Assembly (NCBI RefSeq): GCF_007833275.1
Contig: NZ_CP042241.1
Location: 1,054,001-1,118,000 of the forward strand
Origin: Salarchaeum sp. JOR-1
GTDB taxonomy: Archaea; Halobacteriota; Halobacteria; Halobacteriales; Halobacteriaceae
DNA: 64,000 nt
Direction: 5' to 3'
The position numbers and the translations under genes were made by a program. Below the pieces are notes generated by a model. It was not told the DNA's origin and made no database searches. It worked only from the letters and a program-made list of their open reading frames with translations. This document shows, piece by piece, positions 8,748-14,913 of the stretch (positions are counted from its first letter, which is position 1; the number at the start of each line of letters is the position of its first letter).

Positions 8748-8763
8748 TTTAGGTAGACCTAAA
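8748..8763. promoter_or_regulatory. palindromic operator upstream of the flavoprotein gene
   Basis: TTTAGGTAGACCTAAA consists of 7-bp inverted arms TTTAGGT/ACCTAAA around two bases. It ends three bases before the ATG at 8767. It resembles operators bound by DtxR-family metal repressors. Its position over or just upstream of the start would block initiation. Assignment to a metal regulator is inference. Confidence 0.5.
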
Positions 8764-8766
8764 ACC

Positions 8767-9582
8767 ATGAGTGGTTCCACCCCCAGCGTCGCAGTGGTCG
8801 GCGGCGGCCCCGCCGGTGCCGCGGCCGGCGTCTTCACCGCCCGATACGGCCTCGAAACGACGATACTCGACCGCGGCAGCTCCTCGCTCCGCCGCGCCGC
8901 GTTCGTCGAGAACTACCTCGGATTCCCCGCCGGCATCGACCCCGCGACCTTCTACGACCTCGCGCACGACCACGCGCGCGAGGCCGGCTGCGAGGTCGTC
9001 GACGACATGGTCACCGACGTCTTCGAGACGGACGACGGCTTCCGGGTCGAGACGCAGGACGACCGCGTTCTCGGCGCCGATTTCGTCGTCGCCGCGACGA
9101 AGTACGACTGGCAGTACCTCGACAGCCTCCCCGTCGAGTTTGTGCTGGACGGCGAGTACGAGCAGTTCGACTCCTCGGTCGTCGAGCAGGACGGCGCGAC
9201 GCCCCTCGACGGCCTGTACGTCGCCGGGCCGAACGCCGGCGTCCCCGACCAGGCGCTCATCGCCGCCGGCCACGGCGCGCACGTCGGCCGCGCCATCATC
9301 GCGGACGTCCGCCGCGCCGACGGCTACGAGGGCACGTTCGCTGAACACTACGACTGGCTCCGCCGCGAGGAGACCCTCACCGGCGAGTGGGCGACCCGCG
9401 AGCGCTGGCAGGCGTACCTCGACAACGCACCCGACGCGCCCGACGACGACGAACTCCGCGAGCGCTACATCGACGACCGCTTCGCGAAGTACATCGACGC
9501 GGACGAACGCGAGAAACGCACGCAGGAGGCCCATCGACGGCTCGCCGACCACCTCGACCTCGGGGAAGAAACCACGGACTGA
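8767..9582 (+). CDS. FAD/NAD(P)-dependent oxidoreductase, thioredoxin-reductase-like
   Basis: The 271-residue protein begins with a dinucleotide-binding fold: SVAVVGGGPAGAAAGVFTARYGLETTILDRG (GxGxxG at about residues 11-16). It continues with the ENYLGFPAGIDP segment seen in thioredoxin-reductase-like flavoproteins. A second flavin motif, LDGLYVAGPNAGVPDQALIAAGHGAHVG, lies near residues 155-180. The redox CxxC of true thioredoxin reductase is absent, so the electron acceptor differs. The C-terminus is an acidic helical extension. A palindrome sits immediately upstream, suggesting tight repression, perhaps metal-dependent. DUF1684 follows on the same strand after 35 bases. Confidence 0.83.
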   Translation: MSGSTPSVAVVGGGPAGAAAGVFTARYGLETTILDRGSSSLRRAAFVENYLGFPAGIDPATFYDLAHDHAREAGCEVVDDMVTDVFETDDGFRVETQDDRVLGADFVVAATKYDWQYLDSLPVEFVLDGEYEQFDSSVVEQDGATPLDGLYVAGPNAGVPDQALIAAGHGAHVGRAIIADVRRADGYEGTFAEHYDWLRREETLTGEWATRERWQAYLDNAPDAPDDDELRERYIDDRFAKYIDADEREKRTQEAHRRLADHLDLGEETTD

Positions 9583-9617
9583 CGAGGGCTTTTCACGCCG
9601 CACGCACAACTATCTGT

Positions 9618-10151
9618 ATGGACTACGCGGAACGCCTCCAGCGCGAACGCGCCGAGAAGGACGAGTACTTCGCGGAACACCCGCGCTCCCCGATTCCGAC
9701 GGGCGACCGCGACGGCTTCGACGGCCTCGACTACTACGACCCCGACCCCGAGTACCGATTCGAACTCGAACTCCACGAGTTCGACGACCACGACACCATC
9801 CAGGTCGACACCACCCAGGACGGCGAACAGACCTACTACCGCTGGGGCGAGTTCGAATTCGAACTCGACGGCGACACCCACACGCTCACCGCCTACCGCC
9901 GCGACCCCGGCGAAAAACAGCTCTGGGTGCCCTTCACGGACGAGACGAACGGCGACACCACCTATCCCGCCGGCCGCTACCTCGACCTCGACGAAGACGC
10001 CGAACGCGACGGCGTCTGGCTCCTCGACTTCAACCGCGCCTACAGCCCCTTCTGCGCGTACTCGGACGCCTACGAATGCCCGCTCGTCCCGTTCGAAAAC
10101 CACCTCGACACCCGCATCGAAGCCGGCGAACGGTACGAAAACACCGAATAA
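9618..10151 (+). CDS. DUF1684 family protein
   Basis: The 177-residue protein shows the family hallmarks: a strand-rich centre with GDTHTLTAYR, then LWVPFTDETNGDTTYPAGRYLDL (about residues 108-130). The near-invariant end NRAYSPFCAYSDAYECPLVPFENHL holds two Cys. The family has no proven biochemical role. Its conserved Cys/Asn pattern looks like a binding or catalytic pocket. There is no signal peptide, so it is cytosolic. The gene lies 35 bases after the flavoprotein and may share its transcript. Confidence 0.82.
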   Translation: MDYAERLQRERAEKDEYFAEHPRSPIPTGDRDGFDGLDYYDPDPEYRFELELHEFDDHDTIQVDTTQDGEQTYYRWGEFEFELDGDTHTLTAYRRDPGEKQLWVPFTDETNGDTTYPAGRYLDLDEDAERDGVWLLDFNRAYSPFCAYSDAYECPLVPFENHLDTRIEAGERYENTE

Positions 10152-10158
10152 CTCTCTC

Positions 10159-10210
10159 CACGAATTCGTCGCTCGCCAGTTGGCTCGCGACAGAATGTAG
10201 TGGGTTGGGG
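10159..10210. repeat. 52-bp direct repeat, copy 1, ending in a tRNA-Val 3'-end copy
   Basis: The 52 bases at 10159-10210 recur exactly at 10283-10334. The unit ends in GTGGGTTGGGG, the plus-strand image of the tRNA-Val 3' end at 10446. The copy then continues as CGGATTGTGAAC, a degenerate T-arm. This looks like a duplicated attachment-site remnant. Confidence 0.7.
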
Positions 10211-10282
10211 CGGATTGTGAACCTCACTCGGACGTGCTCGCTTCGCTGCGCGCGTCCTCCCTGGTTCAAATCGCGTCCACTG

Positions 10283-10334
10283 CACGAATTCGTCGCTCGC
10301 CAGTTGGCTCGCGACAGAATGTAGTGGGTTGGGG
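10283..10334. repeat. 52-bp direct repeat, copy 2, ending in a tRNA-Val 3'-end copy
   Basis: This is an exact second copy of the unit at 10159-10210. It continues as TGGATTTGAAC, again a near copy of the tRNA-Val T-arm. Each unit also contains a facing TTCAAAT segment 40-50 bases further on (10265-10271 and 10377-10383). No gene is visible between 10152 and 10445. Confidence 0.7.
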
Positions 10335-10445
10335 TGGATTTGAACTTCAGTCACTTCGCTCCGCTTCGTTCCCTAGTTCAAATCCGCCTGTCCACTTCGA
10401 CGAACGGACTCTTCACTATCGTTCATCGTTGCGGTTCGTCAGAAG

Positions 10446-10520
10446 TGGGTTGGGGCGGATTTGAACCGCCGGCCTCCTCCATGTCAAGGAGGTGTCATAG
10501 CCTGACTAGACCACCAACCC
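10446..10520 (-). tRNA. tRNA-Val (anticodon GAC)
   Basis: The minus strand folds as a complete 75-nt cloverleaf. The acceptor GGGTTGG pairs with CCAACCC and A73 is at 10446. The anticodon stem CCTCC/GGAGG encloses the loop TTGACAT, so the anticodon is GAC. The T-arm is GGCGG-TTCAAAT-CCGCC. CCA is not encoded. Two partial copies of its 3' end lie downstream. Confidence 0.95.
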
Positions 10521-10603
10521 GCCTGCGATTTTCCGTATGCCGGCGCTACACTTGATGGTTTCGACTCGGATTCGACGCCCGACCGCGACAGGCTTAAGTC
10601 TAC

Positions 10604-10617
10604 GTACACACTTGTAC
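10604..10617. promoter_or_regulatory. candidate operator/promoter element of the trp operon
   Basis: GTACACACTTGTAC has perfect 5-bp arms, GTACA and TGTAC, around CACT. It ends 33 bases before the trpD ATG, next to the A/T-rich CTTAAGTCTA and ACATTACAAC segments where the TATA box should be. A repressor responding to tryptophan would fit this position, but that is inference. Confidence 0.35.
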
Positions 10618-10650
10618 ATTACAACCCACAATCGGACATTGGTGGCCACT

Positions 10651-11649
10651 ATGCAGGATTACATTCGACGCGTGACGGACGGCGACGACCTCTCACTGGA
10701 CGACGCGCGGAGCGCCGCGTCCGCGGTGTTCGAGGACGCCACGGACGCCCAGATCGGCGCGCTGCTCGCCGGACTCCGCGCGAAGGGCGAGACCGAGGAC
10801 GAAATCGCGGGGTTCGCGCAGGGCATGCGGGACGCCGCGCGCACCATCGACCCCGACCGAAGCCCGCTCGTGGACACCTGCGGCACCGGCGGCGACGACT
10901 ACGACACCATCAACGTCTCCACCACCACGGCGCTCGTCGTCGCGGGCGCGGGCGTCCCCGTCGCCAAACACGGCAACTACTCCGTCTCCTCCTCTTCCGG
11001 CAGTTCGGACGTGCTGGAGGAGGTCGGCGTCGACCTCGACGCCAGCCCCGACGCCGTCGAAGACCGCATCGAGGACGACGGCATCGGCTACATGCACGCG
11101 CCCGCGTTCCACCCCGCGATGAAGGCCGTCATCGGCCCGCGCCGCGAACTCGGAATGCGCACCGTCTTCAACGTCCTCGGGCCGCTCACGAACCCCGCGG
11201 GCGCGGACGCCCAACTGATGGGCGTCTACGACCCCGACCTCGTCCCCCTGCTCGCGAACGCGCTCACCCGGATGCCGACCGAGCGCGCGCTCGTCGTCTA
11301 CGGCAACGGCCTCGACGAAATCGCGATTCACGACGAAACCGTCGTCGCGGAAGTCGACGGAGACAGCGTCGAGGAGTACACGCTCACGCCGAGCGACATG
11401 GGGCTCGAACGCGCGCCCATCGAGGCAATCGAGGGCGGGACGCCCGCGGAGAACGCCGACGACCTCCGGGGAATCGTCGAGGGCGTCGTCACCGGCCCGA
11501 AGCGCGACGTGATTCTCGCGAACGCGGGCGCGGCCATCTACGTCGCCGGCGAAGCCGACAGCATCGAAGCGGGCGTCGACCGCGCGCGCGAAGCCATCGA
11601 CACCGGCGCGGCCGCCGAGACGCTCGCGACACTGCAGGCGTCGAAATGA
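10651..11649 (+). CDS. trpD: anthranilate phosphoribosyltransferase
   Basis: This enzyme transfers phosphoribose from PRPP to anthranilate, the second step of tryptophan synthesis. The 332-residue protein has the glycine-rich PRPP loop DTCGTGGDDYDTINVST near residues 74-90. It also has VAKHGNYSVSSSSGSSDVLE, and FHPAMKAVIGPRRELGMRTVFNVLGPLTNPAG near residues 155-187, all diagnostic of TrpD. The ATG at 10651 gives the usual helical N-terminal domain start. Its stop overlaps the trpF start (ATGA), the first of three such couplings in trpDFEG. Confidence 0.97.
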   Translation: MQDYIRRVTDGDDLSLDDARSAASAVFEDATDAQIGALLAGLRAKGETEDEIAGFAQGMRDAARTIDPDRSPLVDTCGTGGDDYDTINVSTTTALVVAGAGVPVAKHGNYSVSSSSGSSDVLEEVGVDLDASPDAVEDRIEDDGIGYMHAPAFHPAMKAVIGPRRELGMRTVFNVLGPLTNPAGADAQLMGVYDPDLVPLLANALTRMPTERALVVYGNGLDEIAIHDETVVAEVDGDSVEEYTLTPSDMGLERAPIEAIEGGTPAENADDLRGIVEGVVTGPKRDVILANAGAAIYVAGEADSIEAGVDRAREAIDTGAAAETLATLQASK

Positions 11650-12293
11650 CGCGCGTGAAAGTCTGCGGCATCACGAACGAGGCGGACGCCGCCGCGGCGG
11701 TCGACGCCGGCGCGGACGCCCTCGGGTTCATCGTGGACGTGCCCGTGGACACGCCCCGCGAACTCGACCCCGAGCGCGCCGCCGCCCTCGCCGCGTCCGT
11801 TCCGCCGTTCGTCACCACCGTGCTCGTGACGATGCCGGACGCGCCAGACGACGCTGCCGACCTCGCCGCTCGCGTGCGGCCGGACGTGCTCCAGGTGCAC
11901 GGCGACGTCCCCGCAACCGACCTCGCCGCGCTCGCGGACGGCGTGGACGCGAAACTCGTGAAGACCGTGGACGCCGACAGTCCGGAGGACGCCGCGCGGT
12001 ACGACGACGCCGCGGACGCGCTCCTCGTGGACTCGACGGACGCGTCGGGCGCGGGCGGCACGGGCCGCACCCACGACTGGACGGTCACCCGCGACCTCGC
12101 CGCGCGCCTCGATTCACCGATCGTGCTCGCGGGCGGCCTCACCCCCGACAACGTCGCCGAGGCCGTCGAGACCGTCCGGCCGTTCGCGGTCGACGTGGCG
12201 TCGGGCGTCGAGGAGTCGGGCGGCGTGAAAGACCACGACGCGGTCGCGGCGTTCGTCGCCGCCGCGAAGCACGCGGACGGGGTGGTGGCGTGA
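11646..12293 (+). CDS. trpF: phosphoribosylanthranilate isomerase
   Basis: This enzyme performs the Amadori rearrangement of phosphoribosylanthranilate. The 215-residue TIM barrel starts with the TrpF signature RVKVCGITNEADA, with the catalytic Cys at residue 7. It has the LQVHGD strand, DSTDASGAGGTGRTHDW (catalytic Asp and phosphate loop), and LAGGLTPDNVAEAV followed by DVASGVEESGGVKDH. It overlaps trpD by four bases at its start and trpE by four at its end (GTGA). Confidence 0.96.
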   Translation: MTRVKVCGITNEADAAAAVDAGADALGFIVDVPVDTPRELDPERAAALAASVPPFVTTVLVTMPDAPDDAADLAARVRPDVLQVHGDVPATDLAALADGVDAKLVKTVDADSPEDAARYDDAADALLVDSTDASGAGGTGRTHDWTVTRDLAARLDSPIVLAGGLTPDNVAEAVETVRPFAVDVASGVEESGGVKDHDAVAAFVAAAKHADGVVA

Positions 12294-13849
12294 ACGTCGA
12301 GCGCGCCGACTTCGCCGAGCGCTGCGCGGGCGACGACCCCGTGGTCGCGTACGCGAGCGCCGACCTCGACACGGACGCGTCGCCGCTCGCCGCGTACGCC
12401 GCGCTCGCCGACGGCGACCACTCTTTCCTCCTCGAATCCGCGAGCAAGACCGCTGCGAGCGACCCCGACGGCGCGTTCCAGCACGAGTCCGACGACCGGC
12501 ACGCCCGCTACTCGTTCGTCGGCTACGACCCGGACGCGCTCGTCACCGTCGACCCCGACGGCGCGACCGTCGACCCCCTCGCCGGCACGGGCGCCGCCGA
12601 CCACGTCACGCCCGAACGCGGCGACGACGTGCTCGACACCCTCCGAACCGCGCTCCCCGACGCGGACCGCCGGGGGTTCCCGGACGCCGACCGCCAGCTC
12701 CTCGACGGCGGCCTCGTGGGCTTCCTCGCCTACGACGCCGTCTACGACCTCTGGCTCGACGAGGTCGGCGTCGAACGACCCGAGACGCCGCTCCCGGACG
12801 CCCAGTTCGTCCTCACCACGCAGACGCTCGTCTTCGACAACGCCACCGGCGAGGTGTCGCTCGTGTTCACGCCCGTCGTCGGTGCGGACGACGACCCCGG
12901 CGACGTGTACGACGCGCTCGCCGACGAGGCCGACCGCGTCGCCGACGAGCTCGCGGACGCCTCGCATCCCGACACGGGCGGGTTCCGGAAGACCGGGGAG
13001 TCCGCGGGCCCGCGCGACGAGTACACGGACGCGGTCGAACGCGCGAAGGACGCCGTCTTGGACGGTGAAATCTATCAGGGCGTCATCTCCCGCACGCGCG
13101 AACTCCACGGGGACGTCGACCCGCTCGGGTTCTACGAGTCGCTGCGCGACGTGAACCCCTCGCCGTACATGTACGTCGTCCGCACCGGCGACCGAACTGT
13201 CGTCGGCGCAAGCCCCGAAACCCTCGTCTCCGTCCGCGGCCGCACCGTCCTCAACAACCCCATCGCCGGCACGTGTCCCCGGGGGACGAGTCCCGTCGAG
13301 GATCGCCGGCTCGCGGGCGAGATGCTCGCGGACGAGAAGGAGCGCGCCGAACACACGATGCTCGTCGACCTCGCGCGCAACGACGTGCGCCGCGTCAGCG
13401 ACCCCGGTTCGGTCTCCGTCCCCGAGTTCATGCGCGTCCTCAAGTACAGCCACGTCCAGCACATCGAGTCCACCGTCACCGGCCACCTCGCCGACGAGTA
13501 CGACGCGTTCGACGCCGTCCGCGCGTCCTTTCCCGCCGGCACGCTCTCCGGCGCGCCCAAAGTCAGGGCGATGGAACTCATCCACGCCCTCGAAAACGGC
13601 CCGCGGGGCGCGTACGGCGGCGGCGTCGGCTACGTCTCGTGGACGGGCGACGCCGACTTCGCCATCGTCATCCGCACCGCGACAATCGAACACGGCGAGC
13701 GACGCGCCGCCGGGTCGGACACGATCCGCGTTCGCGCGGGCGCGGGCGTCGTCGCGGACTCCGACCCGGACAGCGAGTTCGAGGAGACCGAGAAGAAGAT
13801 GGGCGGCGTGCTCGACGCGCTCGCCGGCATCACGGAGGTGTCGGAATGA
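12290..13849 (+). CDS. trpE: anthranilate synthase component I
   Basis: The large subunit converts chorismate and ammonia to anthranilate. The 519-residue protein carries the chorismate-binding core in its C-terminal half: YQGVISRTREL, NPSPYMYVVRTGDRTVVGASPETLVSVRG, IAGTCPRG, HTMLVDLARNDVRRVS, FPAGTLSGAPKVRAME and a final AGAGVVADSDPDSEFEE segment. Start is the GTG at 12290, overlapping the trpF stop. This is the only in-frame start that keeps the compact operon. TrpG follows with an ATGA overlap and supplies ammonia. Some N-terminal residues resemble the feedback-site region, but I could not confirm a tryptophan-binding motif. Confidence 0.96.
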   Translation: MNVERADFAERCAGDDPVVAYASADLDTDASPLAAYAALADGDHSFLLESASKTAASDPDGAFQHESDDRHARYSFVGYDPDALVTVDPDGATVDPLAGTGAADHVTPERGDDVLDTLRTALPDADRRGFPDADRQLLDGGLVGFLAYDAVYDLWLDEVGVERPETPLPDAQFVLTTQTLVFDNATGEVSLVFTPVVGADDDPGDVYDALADEADRVADELADASHPDTGGFRKTGESAGPRDEYTDAVERAKDAVLDGEIYQGVISRTRELHGDVDPLGFYESLRDVNPSPYMYVVRTGDRTVVGASPETLVSVRGRTVLNNPIAGTCPRGTSPVEDRRLAGEMLADEKERAEHTMLVDLARNDVRRVSDPGSVSVPEFMRVLKYSHVQHIESTVTGHLADEYDAFDAVRASFPAGTLSGAPKVRAMELIHALENGPRGAYGGGVGYVSWTGDADFAIVIRTATIEHGERRAAGSDTIRVRAGAGVVADSDPDSEFEETEKKMGGVLDALAGITEVSE

Positions 13850-14433
13850 ACGTCCTCTTCGTGGACAACTTCGACTCCTTTACGTACAACCTCGTGGAGT
13901 ACGTCTCCGAGCGCGGCCACGACACCACGGTGCTGAAGAACACCGCGTCGCTCGGCGAGGTTCGGGACGCCGACCCGGACGCCATCGTCGTCAGTCCCGG
14001 CCCCGGCCACCCCGCGACGGAGCGCGACGTGGGCGTGACGATGCCCGTTCTTCGCGAACTCTCCCCGCTGGTTCCGACGCTCGGCGTCTGCCTCGGAATG
14101 GAGGCCGCGGTGTACGAGTTCGGCGGCACCGTCGGGCACGCCCCCGAACCCGTCCACGGGAAGGCCTATCCAATCAGCCACGACGGCGACGGCGTCTACC
14201 GCGGCCTCGAACAGGGCTTTCACGCGGGACGCTATCACTCGCTCGTCTGCACCGAGATACCCGAGTGCTTCGACGTGACCGCGACCACCGACCACGACGG
14301 CGAGACGCTCGCGATGGGCGTCCGCCACGAGACCTATCCGCTCGCGGGCGTGCAGTTCCACCCGGAGAGCGTGCTCACCGGCGTCGGCCACGACATCGTC
14401 GGGAACTTCCTCGCTACAGCCCGAGAACACTGA
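13846..14433 (+). CDS. trpG: anthranilate synthase component II (glutamine amidotransferase)
   Basis: This subunit releases ammonia from glutamine for TrpE. The 195-residue class I amidotransferase begins with LFVDNFDSFTYNLVEYV and has the PGPGHP oxyanion-strand segment near residues 51-56. The nucleophile is Cys82 in GVCLGM, and the catalytic His-x-Glu pair is in VQFHPES near the C-terminus. The residue after GVCLG is Met where most relatives have His, a minor deviation. It is the last gene of trpDFEG. trpC, trpB and trpA are not in the window. Its end overlaps the tail of a convergent membrane-protein gene by 20 bases. Confidence 0.95.
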   Translation: MNVLFVDNFDSFTYNLVEYVSERGHDTTVLKNTASLGEVRDADPDAIVVSPGPGHPATERDVGVTMPVLRELSPLVPTLGVCLGMEAAVYEFGGTVGHAPEPVHGKAYPISHDGDGVYRGLEQGFHAGRYHSLVCTEIPECFDVTATTDHDGETLAMGVRHETYPLAGVQFHPESVLTGVGHDIVGNFLATAREH

Positions 14434-14599
14434 GCGCGTAGAGCGCGGCCACGACGACGCCCGCGACGAGCAGGAGTTTCCACGCGACGCTCAGGAGGAC
14501 GCGGCCGACGAGCACGATGACGAGCAGCGCGACGATGGCGACGAGGAGGGTGCCGAGCGGCGACCCGACCCCCATCGCCGCGAGTGCTGGCGCGGGCAT
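14414..14599 (-). CDS. small two-helix membrane protein (61 aa)
   Basis: After a short start (MPAPALAAMGVG) the protein has two hydrophobic segments separated by GRVLLSVAWK: about residues 13-33 (LLVAIVALLVIVLVG) and 42-60 (LLLVAGVVVAALYALSVLGL). ATG 14599 is preferred to the in-frame TTG at 14626. It overlaps the 3' end of trpG on the opposite strand by 20 bases. No family is recognised. The strong hydrophobic pattern and absence of charged residues in the helices support a real gene. Confidence 0.6.
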   Translation of the reverse strand: MPAPALAAMGVGSPLGTLLVAIVALLVIVLVGRVLLSVAWKLLLVAGVVVAALYALSVLGL

Positions 14600-14748
14600 A
14601 CTCGGAGAACGGACGACTACGGGCAAAAGCGTGTGGGCTGTGCGGGCGTGAAACTGGAACGGTATCCAGCAGGGGGACGCGCCGGAGACGACCCCGATTT
14701 TAGTTTCACTCCCCTTTGAGTACTGTTATACTTGCCCCGGTTCTACCG

Positions 14749-14792
14749 ACGTGACACCACGTGCCGGGTGCGGTGACGACACCCGGTCACCG
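14749..14792 (+). promoter_or_regulatory. overlapping inverted repeats upstream of the B12-dependent ribonucleotide reductase
   Basis: Three stems can form. ACGTG (14749-14753) pairs CACGT (14758-14762) with a 4-base loop. CCGGGTG (14764-14770) pairs CACCCGG (14780-14786). CGGTGAC (14771-14777) pairs GTCACCG (14786-14792). The last two cannot both form fully because they share base 14786 and interleave. A TATA-like GTTATACTTG (about 14724) would put them in the leader RNA. A second, GGTATATGG (about 14802), would make them DNA operator sites. I see no cobalamin-riboswitch consensus. Bases 14600-14748 hold nothing else that I can name. Confidence 0.45.
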
Positions 14793-14859
14793 AATCCACT
14801 AGGTATATGGTTCGGGCTACAGTAATACATCGTCGTCACCTGACTCCCGGAAATCTACT

Positions 14860-14913
14860 ATGAAACGAGACTCGATCCCCCTACACGCCGAATCCCGGAG
14901 GTATAGACAATGA
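14860..14913 (+). CDS. 17-aa upstream ORF overlapping the nrdJ start
   Basis: An ATG at 14860 opens 17 codons (MKRDSIPLHAESRRYRQ), and its TGA (14911-14913) overlaps the nrdJ ATG as ATGA. The nrdJ Shine-Dalgarno GGAGGT (14897-14902) lies inside it. The peptide is basic, unlike typical halophile proteins, so any role is more likely regulatory (coupling) than as a protein. It may also be chance. Confidence 0.35.
   Translation: MKRDSIPLHAESRRYRQ
14897..14902 (+). promoter_or_regulatory. strong Shine-Dalgarno site of nrdJ
   Basis: GGAGGT ends seven bases before the nrdJ ATG at 14910. Such a site is notable where most neighbouring genes are leaderless or coupled, and it indicates that nrdJ is translated from a leadered mRNA. 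Confidence 0.6.

Noticed and set aside
10159-10334. CRISPR array from the 52-bp repeats
   Set aside because: There are only two exact copies, the repeat contains tRNA sequence, and no cas genes are present.
10159-10445. Additional tRNA genes next to tRNA-Val
   Set aside because: The repeats contain only 3'-end and T-arm fragments and no anticodon stem; they cannot fold into a cloverleaf.
14749-14792. Cobalamin riboswitch upstream of nrdJ
   Set aside because: The expected conserved B12 box (GCCACTG-type) is not present, so only the generic structured region is claimed.
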